This document shows, piece by piece, positions 52,704-62,800 of a DNA stretch of 64,000 nt. The stretch is from contig CAZZAM010000015.1 of the NCBI GenBank assembly GCA_964652775.1, positions 1 to 64,000 on the forward strand. The letters run 5' to 3'. Under the pieces are notes generated by a model that was not told the origin of the DNA, made no database searches, and saw only the letters and a program-made list of their open reading frames with translations. The translations under genes and the position numbers were made by a program. The first letter of the stretch is position 1; every line of letters begins with the position of its first letter. The DNA comes from UBA11346 sp038060575. GTDB taxonomy: Bacteria; Planctomycetota; UBA11346.

Positions 52704-54184
52704 GCGAACACGCCTACATCGCCTGTGACCTCGGGGCCGAAAGCGGGCGGGTGTTCCGCGGCCGCTTGGCAGATGGTGTACTGACTATCAGCGAGGCCCA
52801 TCGCTTTGCGAATGGCGGAATTCATGTTGCCGGCAGTGTGCGTTGGGATCTACCGCGCATCATCGACGAGTTGCGCGTCGGCATTCGCGCGGCAGCGACT
52901 CACGGTCGCATCGATAGTCTGTCGACCGATTCGTGGGCTTGCGACTACGTACTCATCGACCGCCAAGGAGCAACGCTGTCGCTGCCGTATCATTACCGCG
53001 ACGCGCGTGGCGCTGAATCATCTCGGTGCGTATCCGCCCTCGTCCCGCATGAGCAGTTGTATCACGAAACCGGCATCCAGAGCATGCCGTTCAACACCAT
53101 CAACCAATTGCATTGGGATGTCACCCATCGACCTGAATTGATCAGCACATCTGATCGCCTGCTGCTGATTGCTGACTGGTGCAATTACAAGTTCAGCGGT
53201 ATCGCCGTCGCCGAAGAGAGTCTCGCCTCAACAACCCAACTCTATCGCACGCATGATCACCGTTGGAGTGCGGATCTCATCCATCGCGTCGGCCTACCCG
53301 GTCACCTCCTGCCGCGCGTCGTGCCTTCCGCCACCGTCCTCGGACCAGCCGTGGCCGAACTGGGAGTCGGTGATGCACGCGTCATCGCCGGTTGCAGCCA
53401 TGACACCGCCGCCGCCATTGCTGCTGTGCCAGCAAGCGGCACGAATTGGGCGTATTTGTCGTGCGGAACGTGGTCACTGCTGGGGATTGAAACAACGCAG
53501 CCAATGCTCAGTTCCGACGCAACCTACACCAATGAACTTGGACTCGGTGGTAGCGTTCGCTGTCTCTCGATCATTGTCGGCTTGTGGGTTCTCCAGGAGT
53601 GCCGTCGCAGTTGGCGAGCGAACGGGACAGCATTGTCCTACGCAGATGTAACTAAGCTGGCAGACGCAGCGCCGCCACTGGTTTCCATCATCGACCTCCG
53701 CGATCCGCGCTTTGCTCAAACCGGCGATATGCCAGCCCTCATCCAATCAGCCTGCCGCGCAGCGCAGCAGCCGGTTCCAGAGACCATCGGCGCCATCGCG
53801 CGTTGCGTGCTGGAGTCCTTGGCCTTCTCCTATCGCCGATCACTCGGCGCATTGGAGCAGCTCAGTGGACGCAAGCTGACTCGCCTCCATGTGGTCGGTG
53901 GTGGCGTCCACAATCGTCTGCTCATGCAGCTCACTGCCGATGCAACTGGTCGCGAGGTCATCGCTGGTCCGGTCGAGGCAACCGCGATCGGCAACCTGCT
54001 CATCCAAGGCCTAGCGCTCGGCCACATCCACAGTCACGCTGAACTACGCAACATCGTCCGCTCCAGTTTTCCGTGCGAAACCTATCAACCACGCCAGACG
54101 ACGGCATGGGATCAAGCCGTCCGTTACCTGGAACAATCGCCGCACAAAGCCACATGCAAAACCATGAAACAGGATACCCCATGA
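52700..54184 (+). CDS. rhaB: Rhamnulokinase-like FGGY carbohydrate kinase
   Basis: 494 residues. AYIACDLGAESGRVFRGRL (phosphate 1), SLSTDSWACDYVLID, the NTINQLHWDV segment typical of rhamnulokinase (FxTxxQL), SCGTWSLLGIE and the C-terminal RLHVVGGGVHNRLLMQLTADATGREVIAGPVEATAIGNLLIQGLALG all fit. It phosphorylates rhamnulose (or a similar ketose) for aldolase cleavage. Flanked by ATGA overlaps. The isomerase and aldolase are not in this window. Confidence 0.9.
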   Translation: MSEHAYIACDLGAESGRVFRGRLADGVLTISEAHRFANGGIHVAGSVRWDLPRIIDELRVGIRAAATHGRIDSLSTDSWACDYVLIDRQGATLSLPYHYRDARGAESSRCVSALVPHEQLYHETGIQSMPFNTINQLHWDVTHRPELISTSDRLLLIADWCNYKFSGIAVAEESLASTTQLYRTHDHRWSADLIHRVGLPGHLLPRVVPSATVLGPAVAELGVGDARVIAGCSHDTAAAIAAVPASGTNWAYLSCGTWSLLGIETTQPMLSSDATYTNELGLGGSVRCLSIIVGLWVLQECRRSWRANGTALSYADVTKLADAAPPLVSIIDLRDPRFAQTGDMPALIQSACRAAQQPVPETIGAIARCVLESLAFSYRRSLGALEQLSGRKLTRLHVVGGGVHNRLLMQLTADATGREVIAGPVEATAIGNLLIQGLALGHIHSHAELRNIVRSSFPCETYQPRQTTAWDQAVRYLEQSPHKATCKTMKQDTP

Positions 54185-54999
54185 GCCAACGCGCCACGCC
54201 AAGTAGCCATCAATACCAACACGACGGATACACCATCGCCGACGACCTCAGCGATCCGCAAACCCTCGCCGAGGATCGCCGCCGGCTGGATACGATGCTG
54301 GCTACGCTGAAGCCGGGTGAACGCCCTGAACATCTGGTCGAACCACATGTCATTGCTCCTGATTGGACCTACTGGCTGCACCGCTGCGCTGATCCACGGA
54401 TTCTTGATGCCGTGCAGCGCTGCCTGGGCTGCGACGAGATCATCCTGCTGATGTCGCACTTAATTGTGAAGCCGGCTCATAACGGCCTCGCGGTCGCCTG
54501 GCACCAGGACAACACATACTGGCCATCGGTAGACGGGCTGGAGATCGCCACGGTGTGGCTCGCCATCGACGATGTCGATGTCGGCAACTCATGCATGCAC
54601 GTGATCCCGCGCACGCACGTGGGCTGCCCAGCACTTGCCAAACTACCAACCCAAGGGGACGACCTGCTGCATATTCAGGTTGCGGTAACTCCAGAAATGG
54701 AGGCTGACGCAATCGCCGTACAACTCCGCGCTGGTTCAGCCTCGCTCCATGACAGCTTCATCATCCACGGCAGCAAACCCAATCTCAGCAATCGCCGACG
54801 AGCAGGTTTTACCATGCGCTATGGCAACGCTGCCAGCGTGCGCGTGGATGTCGCCAAGCACAACAAACCGGTCTACTACCTGCGCGGTGATAGCACCAAC
54901 TTGAAACCTGATTACCGCGACTTCCGACCCGGCTGCCCGTATCCAACAACCTCGGGCATTGAACATCGACATCAGAAAAGCCTGGTGCATCAACAATAA
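54181..54999 (+). CDS. Phytanoyl-CoA dioxygenase (PhyH) family protein
   Basis: 272 residues of the Fe(II)/2-oxoglutarate oxygenase superfamily. Metal ligands are HxD in AWHQDNTYW and a distal His in DSFIIHGSKPN, with the RRRAGFTMRYG Arg that normally holds 2-oxoglutarate. It overlaps the rhaB stop by ATGA and ends the operon. The family occurs in PVC sugar clusters, where it may hydroxylate or demethylate sugars before degradation; inferred. Confidence 0.87.
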   Translation: MSQRATPSSHQYQHDGYTIADDLSDPQTLAEDRRRLDTMLATLKPGERPEHLVEPHVIAPDWTYWLHRCADPRILDAVQRCLGCDEIILLMSHLIVKPAHNGLAVAWHQDNTYWPSVDGLEIATVWLAIDDVDVGNSCMHVIPRTHVGCPALAKLPTQGDDLLHIQVAVTPEMEADAIAVQLRAGSASLHDSFIIHGSKPNLSNRRRAGFTMRYGNAASVRVDVAKHNKPVYYLRGDSTNLKPDYRDFRPGCPYPTTSGIEHRHQKSLVHQQ

Positions 55000-55061
55000 G
55001 CAAGCGTCTGACAACGATTGCTTTCGCTTGGCGCGCGGTCGCCACGACGCATAACGGAGCC

Positions 55062-56486
55062 ATGCTCCGACGCTGTCTCCTGTATGTCCTCGTTATTTCA
55101 CTTTGCGCTGGAGAATCCCCACCGGCTCCAGCAACGGCGTTACTCGACAGCGTCATCGCGCTCAATCTCATCCAAGAACCGGATCTCCCTGGCGATCAAC
55201 TGCGCCTCACGTTTCTCGCTCTATGCGAACAAGCTCGACCCGAGATAGCGCGAGTGGCATCGCCACGGGAGAAAATCGCCGTACTCAACCGAGTGCTCCT
55301 CGCCGACCGCCATGTTGGTTATCTCTCGAACCTGTACTGGCGCGACGCGACGTTGGCAGCGGCCGTCCTGCGCAGTAATGGCAATTGCCTCAGTACCAGC
55401 ACGCTCTATGTGCTTGCTGGCGAGACCCTCGGCCTGCCCATACGTCTGGTGATTGTTCCCCGTCATGCCTTTGCGCGTTGGGATGACGGCAAAGACCGCA
55501 TCAATATCGAAACGACCAGCGGCGGCCAGGAGTTCCCTGACGATCGCTACCTGCGCGACGTCGATGGCACCGAGCGTGCCGTTATGCGTTTTGGAGACAG
55601 TCTCGATCGCAATGGATTCCTAGCCGAGTTGACCGAAGTGGGCATGCACCACTGCTATTCCGCCGGGAATCTCAATAAGGCTCAATCACTGCTGGCAGAC
55701 GTCGAACGGTTGGCACCGTGGCGTTGGGATCTGCGCCTCAGTCACATCATCCTCAACGCCGATATCAGTAAGGATCGTCAAGCCGCGCGCCAACAGGTCG
55801 CGCAACTGCTTGCCGAGATGCCACCGGCCACAGTTACGACCAGTGCCTTGTGCTGGCTCGCCGAAGACGCCGGCGCCCAGCAACAGCCACTGCGACAACG
55901 CGATTTGTTGCTTGCCGCATTCAAACACGCCACGCGGTCCATGATTCCGCAGGTGCTCCATCAGTTGTCGTTTTGCCACCGCACGCTGAAAGACTGGCGT
56001 GGAGCCGTGCGCTATTACGAATTGGCGATGGCCTGCGTCGATCACGGCAGCCCCGAACGCGCGACGTATTTATACTGCTATGCCATTTTGCTCAAAAATG
56101 ACGGGCGACTTGCAGACGCTCTGAGGGCCATCGATCAGGCCCTCGTGATCAATCCTGAAAGTTGGAATCTGGTCGTGCTCAAGGCCGGCTACCTCTGCTT
56201 GTCGGGGCGCATAGAGGAAGGCAAAGCCCTCTTCGCCACCGTGAAGGATCCCCATGCCGATGCCGAGTTCTGGGCCAACATGCAAGCCTGGTTCTGCGCC
56301 GTCAGTGGACAGAAAGAGGCGTTCTATCGGCTCTTTGCCGCAGCCTTGGCCAACGCCAACAGCGTCAATATTCTCAACTGGATCGAACAGGACGTCGATC
56401 TCGATCCCTATCGCAACGAACCTGAATTTCGCCGCCTGTTAGAACTCCATCGGCCACGACTGCTGGGCACGCGTGCCGCCAAATAG
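55062..56486 (+). CDS. Secreted transglutaminase-like plus TPR-repeat protein
   Basis: 474 residues. Signal peptide 1-16. Residues about 20-185 form a transglutaminase-like core with Cys in SNGNCLSTSTLYVLAGETLG, His in VPRHAFARWDDG and a following acid (INIETTSGG), the Cys-His-Asp/Glu arrangement of SirB1-type domains. The C-terminal half holds TPR-like pairs (RGAVRYYELAMACVDHGSPERATYLYCYAILLKNDGRLADALRAIDQALVINPESWNLVVLKAGYLCLSGRIEEGKALF). Stand-alone, 60 bp after the PhyH gene. Substrate unknown. Confidence 0.78.
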   Translation: MLRRCLLYVLVISLCAGESPPAPATALLDSVIALNLIQEPDLPGDQLRLTFLALCEQARPEIARVASPREKIAVLNRVLLADRHVGYLSNLYWRDATLAAAVLRSNGNCLSTSTLYVLAGETLGLPIRLVIVPRHAFARWDDGKDRINIETTSGGQEFPDDRYLRDVDGTERAVMRFGDSLDRNGFLAELTEVGMHHCYSAGNLNKAQSLLADVERLAPWRWDLRLSHIILNADISKDRQAARQQVAQLLAEMPPATVTTSALCWLAEDAGAQQQPLRQRDLLLAAFKHATRSMIPQVLHQLSFCHRTLKDWRGAVRYYELAMACVDHGSPERATYLYCYAILLKNDGRLADALRAIDQALVINPESWNLVVLKAGYLCLSGRIEEGKALFATVKDPHADAEFWANMQAWFCAVSGQKEAFYRLFAAALANANSVNILNWIEQDVDLDPYRNEPEFRRLLELHRPRLLGTRAAK

Positions 56487-56610
56487 TGGGCGCGCTCATC
56501 CCCGGACAGGCCATGTGTGAGTGGCAGCCCGCTGAGTTGTGACTGTTTTCTTGATCACCCCTTGACCGAGATGTACTCGGACTCAGCACCCAACCCCAAT
56601 GGAGTCAACC

Positions 56611-58311
56611 GTGTCAAGATCTCTGCCCGTCCTTTCCGGGCTGTTCTATCTGGGACTATTGACTGCTTCTGGATGGAGCGGCGAAGCCAAGCCGCTGAGT
56701 CCCGCCGACCAAGTTGAGTTCGATAAACAACGCAAGGAATTCCCTGCTTCGACTGTCCACGAACGGATCATGATGCCGATGCGTGATGGGGTGAAGCTGG
56801 TCAGCGAGATCTATCGCCCAGCCGAGTCGGGAAAATATCCGGTGCTGCTCATCCGCACGCCGTACTCGCGTTTTGACAAGCGTATTTCCAACTCATGCAA
56901 ACACGAGAACGGCGTTGCCAGCTACGCGTTTCCCTACGTCGCCATCTGTCAGAACCTGCGTGGCGTTGACATATCCGAAGGTCCAGGACGCGATGACTTC
57001 ACGGCCGAAGTCAACGACGGCTACGACACGGTCGAATGGATCGCAAAGCAGGAATGGTCGAATGGCCGGGTCATCATCAATGGCGCATCTGGCTCGGGCA
57101 TCGCCTGCGCCGCCGCCATATTCTGCAAGGCGCCGCATCTCGTTGCCGTTTTCACGACAGTAACCGGCGATGACTACTACCGCCACTTCGGCTACTACAA
57201 TGGCGTCCGACGCCATCTCTACACCTGGATCGAAAAACTGAATCATGGCAAGAAACCCGCCGAGTGGCCAAAGCCGGCAACGATTCCCTACGACGTAAAG
57301 GCCCGTGCCACATTTCTCGAGAATGCCGGGAAAAACAACCAGGTTCTCGCCATCTACAGCACAGCGTGGTACGACTGTCTAGGCGAAGGTGCGCAGGATG
57401 CGTTCATCTCGTTGCTGCCTGCCGGAAAGATCTGGGGTTCGATCGGCAACGGTGGACACGGACCTGTCGGTGGTCGGCCGCAGCAGAAAGCGAGAAACGG
57501 AAACGCTGCCTCACCAACGCTGACCGGCAATGATCTCGACAAGGTGCTCAAGGGTGATTTTAAGACGCCCGCCGAATCATCGGTCAGATATGTGCTGATG
57601 GGCGACGACCTGGACGCGAATGCGCCCGGAAATACCTGGATGACGACTAAAGTATGGCCAGTAGCGCATACACCGACGTCGTACTATCTCCATGGCGATG
57701 GGAAACTACGCCTGGAAAAACCAACCGCTAAATCCGCCACGCTCACCTACGCTCACGATCCGAAAAATCCGGTTCCGTCCATTGGTGGCCGCTACATGTA
57801 CGGAGACAAAATATCAGGTCCGCAAGATCAGAGTCCAATGAAGGATCGGAAGGACGTCCTCCGATTCGAGACTGACGCGCTCGCCGAACCGATTGGCATC
57901 ACCGGTACGATCAAGATGGATCTCGCCATCAGTAGCAACGTCGATGACACCTTGTTTGTCGCCAACCTCGTCGACATCTATCCGGATGGCTATCAGGCAC
58001 TGATCGCGAGCGGACCAATGATGGCGCGATACCACCAGGGTCTCGACAAGCCTGCGCCATTGGAAAAGGGGAAAACCTACAACCTCAAGTTCGATCTCTG
58101 GGGCACGGCAATCGTGTTCAACAAGGGACACAAGATCGGCCTGCACATCAGCAGCAGCAGCAGTCCGGCCTATGAAACACACCCGAATTCCTACAAGCCG
58201 GTCATGTCCTACGATGGCTGTCCCATCGCCAATAACTCCATTCACATGTCGGCGATCAACGCATCCAGCATCATCCTGCCGGTCATCCCCAAGGAGTCCT
58301 ACGCAAAGTAG
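56611..58311 (+). CDS. CocE/NonD-type serine hydrolase, copy 2
   Basis: 566 residues, a close paralogue of the 11562-13241 gene along its whole length, sharing long identical runs (RDGVKLVSEIYRPAES; GPMMARYHQGLDKPAP; ILPVIPKESYAK). The triad is read as Ser in NGASGSGIACAAA, Asp in WYDCLGEGAQDAF and His in NGGHGPVGG. The GTG at 56611 is preferred to the ATG at 56599 because GGAG precedes it by six bases and the signal peptide starts there. Unlike copy 1, no partner gene is coupled to it. Confidence 0.87.
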   Translation: MSRSLPVLSGLFYLGLLTASGWSGEAKPLSPADQVEFDKQRKEFPASTVHERIMMPMRDGVKLVSEIYRPAESGKYPVLLIRTPYSRFDKRISNSCKHENGVASYAFPYVAICQNLRGVDISEGPGRDDFTAEVNDGYDTVEWIAKQEWSNGRVIINGASGSGIACAAAIFCKAPHLVAVFTTVTGDDYYRHFGYYNGVRRHLYTWIEKLNHGKKPAEWPKPATIPYDVKARATFLENAGKNNQVLAIYSTAWYDCLGEGAQDAFISLLPAGKIWGSIGNGGHGPVGGRPQQKARNGNAASPTLTGNDLDKVLKGDFKTPAESSVRYVLMGDDLDANAPGNTWMTTKVWPVAHTPTSYYLHGDGKLRLEKPTAKSATLTYAHDPKNPVPSIGGRYMYGDKISGPQDQSPMKDRKDVLRFETDALAEPIGITGTIKMDLAISSNVDDTLFVANLVDIYPDGYQALIASGPMMARYHQGLDKPAPLEKGKTYNLKFDLWGTAIVFNKGHKIGLHISSSSSPAYETHPNSYKPVMSYDGCPIANNSIHMSAINASSIILPVIPKESYAK

Positions 58312-58382
58312 GCCGTCGCGTCGTGCGGTTCGATATGGACCATCGCGTTGACCTGGACATGCTCCGCCTCCGAGATCCGAAT

Positions 58383-59105
58383 ATGAAACACACACTGCTC
58401 GTCGCGTCTGCCCTGACACTGCCGTTTCTGTCATCGTGCGTCGATGACGGCAGACATCCCACTCTACCTGCCGCTGCGCCACCGGCCTCGGTCAGCACGG
58501 CTCCTCCTGCTGATGACGCCTCCCGTTTGTTCGCTGCGGTGCGCGAGCAATTCGCGGCGGCAAAAAAGTCCGGCGCCGACATCGATACGCCGGACGAGTT
58601 CACGCAGGCGATGTCTGAGCTGCAATTAGGCGAGCAGGCCATCAGCGCGCGCCAATCCGATGTCGCGATCAAACATTTTGAAACGGCACGAGCCGTACTC
58701 GCGAAGGCGACCGCCATGGTTGCCGAGGTGACAACCGCTATGAAAGACGCCACCGCCGATGCCGAACTCGCCGTCGCGCTGGGCCTGCGTGAATCGTCAT
58801 GGGATCTCGTCCGCATCGCGCATGAAGATATCGCCGCCAGTAAAGCCAGTTTCGATAATCATGAATTTGAAGCCGCCAAGAAGCTGGCAACTGGTGCATC
58901 GAAAGATCTGCGCGAAGAAATCGCCAAAGCCCTTACCGGATTGATCGCCCAAGCGCACACGACCCTTGCGCAACAAACGGATTTGCCGCCCGAACGCAAA
59001 GCCAGTACAGAAGAACACCTGCGCGCAGCTGGGGCGGCAATGCACAAACTCGACTTTCATGCGGCGAAAGCGCGTCTAGATAAAGCACAGACGACGGGTC
59101 AGTGA
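58383..59105 (+). CDS. Putative lipoprotein with helical/coiled-coil body
   Basis: 240 residues. Lipobox FLSSC after a hydrophobic leader (SALTLPFLSSC), then an Ala/Pro linker and an all-helical body rich in Ala, Glu and Lys with repeated patterns (LGEQAISARQSDVAIKHFETARAVLAKATAMV; AAMHKLDFHAAKARLDKAQ), suggesting TPR-like or coiled-coil helices and resembling DUF4398-type proteins. The start at 58383 directly begins the leader. Function unknown. Confidence 0.7.
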   Translation: MKHTLLVASALTLPFLSSCVDDGRHPTLPAAAPPASVSTAPPADDASRLFAAVREQFAAAKKSGADIDTPDEFTQAMSELQLGEQAISARQSDVAIKHFETARAVLAKATAMVAEVTTAMKDATADAELAVALGLRESSWDLVRIAHEDIAASKASFDNHEFEAAKKLATGASKDLREEIAKALTGLIAQAHTTLAQQTDLPPERKASTEEHLRAAGAAMHKLDFHAAKARLDKAQTTGQ

Positions 59106-59316
59106 CCCTGGAAAACACATTGGGTTCGCGGTTGGTCAACGACATACAGCGTCAGCATGAGCCTCCGCACGGTGAGAGCGTCAATCCCATTCAAGTCGCT
59201 GTGCGACAAACGCGAACCGCTGCGTTTTGGACCAATCCAGAGGGACAGATCGCCCCCCTTCGTCGCAGCGCGAGCTGACCCCTTTGCAACCCCCCTCACC
59301 GTGTTAGGGTCAGCCC

Positions 59317-59712
59317 ATGATCCCGTCCCGCTGGACCAACGAGCTTTCTACCGGCAACCCGGCCATCGACCGCGACCACCAAGAGCTGATCGGTATCATT
59401 GATCTACTCAAGGAAGCCGCCTCGGCCGGTGACCAGAAGGCACAACTGGCGCACGCCCTCGACCAGTTTCGCAGCCATGTGCTCGACCATTTTCCAGCTG
59501 AAGAACGCGAGATGGAGGCCAAAGGATTTCCTGGTTTGGCCAAGCACCGCAACGCTCACGCATTTCTCACCGAACAAGTCCTTGCCCTGGTGCAGAAGGA
59601 CAACAACGGCGAAACCGTGCTGTACACGGAAGTCGACCAACTCGCACAGTCGCTCTATCGTCACATTATTATCGACGATAAGCCATTCGCGTTGTTCTTA
59701 GCCAAGGGCTGA
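59317..59712 (+). CDS. Bacteriohemerythrin
   Basis: 131-residue four-helix di-iron O2-binding protein. The ligands are in place: H21 (DRDHQELI), H54 and H58 with E62 (HVLDHFPAEE), H77 and H81 (KHRNAH), and His plus Asp in RHIIIDDKPF near the C terminus. It may deliver or scavenge oxygen. It stands alone before the convergent cytochrome locus. Confidence 0.93.
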   Translation: MIPSRWTNELSTGNPAIDRDHQELIGIIDLLKEAASAGDQKAQLAHALDQFRSHVLDHFPAEEREMEAKGFPGLAKHRNAHAFLTEQVLALVQKDNNGETVLYTEVDQLAQSLYRHIIIDDKPFALFLAKG

Positions 59713-59747
59713 CAGCCGATCGCGTCCTCGCAGTTGTTGATCACAAA

Positions 59748-59774
59748 ACAGCCCAGGCTTTTGGCCTGGGCTGT
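59748..59774. terminator. Bidirectional terminator between hemerythrin and decaheme cytochrome genes
   Basis: Perfect 11-bp stem ACAGCCCAGGC / GCCTGGGCTGT, 5-nt loop TTTTG, flanked by AAAA on the left and CTCGTTTGTT on the right, so both strands have a T-rich tail. It lies between convergent stops at 59712 and 59803. Confidence 0.85.
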
Positions 59775-59802
59775 CTCGTTTGTTCTGACTACCGTGTCTG
59801 CG

Positions 59803-62800
59803 TCAGCGATTCTTGTGCACCTGGTCGACGCCCAGTTCCTTGCCTGGGCCGTGGCAGGTGCTGCAACTCTCGACGCCACCGCTGGTGGTCATAAGATCCA
59901 TGTGGGCTCCAGCGCCGACCGAGTCGTGGCAGGAGTTACACACCGTCTTGTAGTTGAGGGTCGGCGTGGTCTGGGACGTATGGGCGCGAATGGCCGGCGT
60001 CTTCCAGGCGGTGTTGTCATCTCCGTGGCACTTGGTGCAGGCTGCAGCACCGCCGGGGTGGACCGGGAACACGACCTCGCCGTAGGTGTGGCCCGTACCA
60101 CTGTTGCCAACTACGGTATAGGTCGATGCATTGGCCAGTTCTTCGCCCATGTGGATCTTGTGCAGCATGGTGCGGAAGGTGGCCGACGTACTCGTCGTAG
60201 CAGCTGGCGTGCCGCCGGCATAGGCCGGCCAGTCTTCCATGCCCGCAAGGCCGTGGCACATGACGCAGGCGTCGTTGCCCTTGCGGCTACCACCGTGGAA
60301 GGTGAACTGGTCATGGCAGGATTCACAGTTGCTCTGCGATGATATGAGATTGTATGCCGTCGGCGTACTGGCTGCCCCGTAGGCAAAGTCGTAAGTGGCC
60401 GCGTTGGCTGCTAGCTGGTAAGCCTGAGTCTCGTTATTGCGGGTGATGTAGGTCGGCTTCGAGCCCCAGACCGCTGCGGTGTAGCTGCCGCTTTCGTACG
60501 CCAGCCCGTTCCACTCGCCCCACGCCTGCCCCTGGTCGGACGAATCATTCGGCGGCGGCTGGTAGACCGCCTGCACGCTATCGCCGTTGTGCCGCTTCCA
60601 GCCGAAGGCGCCTTGGGTGCGGTAGCTGACTACCACCGACCGGGCTGCGGTCATGCCAGCCGTGGTCACAATCTGACGGGTGCCGGTGGTCAGGGTGAAG
60701 TTGGTGGTCTCCAGGCGCTGGGTGAGGGCCACCTTTTCGAAGGTGAGACCGCCCGCGTGAGCGTAGCGCAGTGGGAGTTTGAACCACACGCGACTACCGC
60801 TGATCACACCAATCTGCACGCATTCGGCAGCACCGACACCACCAACCCGGTCGATGAGCACATAGTCGCTAGCTGCGAAACCAGCGGCGCTGGTCACGTC
60901 GACATAGCGGTCGCGAGCAGATGCGGCGGCAGACAGCGTGGTGCTCGTGCTGGTGGCTGCCTCGTAGACCGCTTCACGGCCCCAGTACGGTATGGCGCCG
61001 AGGGTGAAGGTATCACCGCTTGCGGCCGTCGTGGTGCCGACGAACTCGAGCACCAGATCCATCGGCAAATTGAAGGAGTAGCTGATCAGGCTGTTGTTCA
61101 CCGTCTCGTAGTAGAAGCGGTCGTTGGCGGCGAAGCTGGTACGGCCAGCGACGATCGCGAACTTGTGGCCGTTCGACGAGGTCTGGAAGACGGTCATGTA
61201 GATGTTGTTGCCAGCAGCAAACGTGGTCGTGCCGCTGGTGATGGTGAACGACAGCGTGCCATCAGTCGAGGTGAAGCGGGTGCTGGCGCTGGTGCCGGCA
61301 GGCATCGTTCCGGTGCCCATCACGCCACTCGTTGAACCCGTCACGGTGAAGGCCGTCGCGGTGGTGAAGTTCACGGTGATGGTTTGGACGACAGCCGCAG
61401 CCGAAAGTTCCACCGCGCTCACCGAGGTTCCGGTCGCATTGGTGCTGGGTGAGGCTGGCAATGCCGAGCCGCCGAGGGCGGTCATTGTCTCTCCACTGCC
61501 GGTCACGGTGAACGCCGTCGCTGAAGTGAATTGTACCTTCAGCGTTTCGCTGGCGGTCGAGCCGATCACACGGCTCATGATGCCCTTGTTGGACGTGCTG
61601 GTCGACACCAGACGGCCGGAGAAGTCGCACACCGGAACGGTGACGGACTTCGGACCAGCCAGCGGGAACACCAGCTGCCGGTTGTTGGTCGGACCGGTCA
61701 AAGCCGTGCTGATCGCCTGCAGCGAATACAGCGGTATATCAACGCCATCGTTATCAGTGATAGAGAAAGTGATCGTCGGCTTCTCGCCCGAGGCGAAGTA
61801 GGACGCAGCATTGCCTGACATGCTCGTGATGTCGAAGTTCAGCCCGTTATTCGTATTCAGCGCTCGGTTGGTGTCGATGGTCACTACAGCTGCCTCGGGA
61901 ATATTCCGGGGGTCGGCAATCGGATGCGCGTGCGCGATATTGGTCGCCGGCTCGTAGATGTCCGCACCGGTGGCGGTGGTGATGAGAGCACCCAACGCAA
62001 CTGGTCCAGCAGCCGACATGTCGATCGGCGCCGTGTTCGCGACTCCGGGGGCCTTGACCGCGTGGCACGAAGCGCAATCCGCGTCGCTGGTCTGCGCCGG
62101 CATGGTCTTGCCGTTGTTCTGATAGGGGTTGGCCCAATCGATGTCGTCATGGCACGAGCCGCAGGCCCGGCGCGTGGGCGCGTTATAGCAGTTGTCGCCT
62201 TGGCTTGGTGCAGTCAGCGGACCGCTGCCATCCGGATCGCCGTGGCACTTGTAGCACGCTACGATGCCTTGGAGGATCAGGCCTTGCTTGGTCTTGTTAG
62301 CTGAGGAGAGGGCCGAATGGCCGGCGTGCCGAGGCATCGCGGACTGGAAGCTTGGGAAAACCGGGAAGACGACGTCGGAGAAGTCGTGGATGATCGAGTT
62401 GTCGTTGTCATCGATCTCTTCGTAGGCATTCGCTACCGGGGTGGCGCTGTAGGTCCGTACGCCCGTGCCGTCGCTAGCGACGCCGATCACCGACGGCTGG
62501 TGGACGCCGTTGTGGATGCGGTGGATCATGACCCGGAATTCAACTGAGGTGCCGAGTGGATCCTTCGCACCCGACGTGTGGCAGAGCACGCATAGGGCGG
62601 GATCCTTGTACTTCCCTGCGTGGTTCTGGAGCTGCACGTGGCAACCGTTGCAGTTATCGTTCTTCACCACCTGGCGGGCGAGGGTCGTGCCGCTGGTAAA
62701 TCCGGTCGCACCAAAGATGACATCCTGGGTGTCGGTACCGGTGTCGGTGTGGGTCGTCCCGTTCACCGTGTAGTTCCAGGTGGTCGCCAGACCAATCGTG

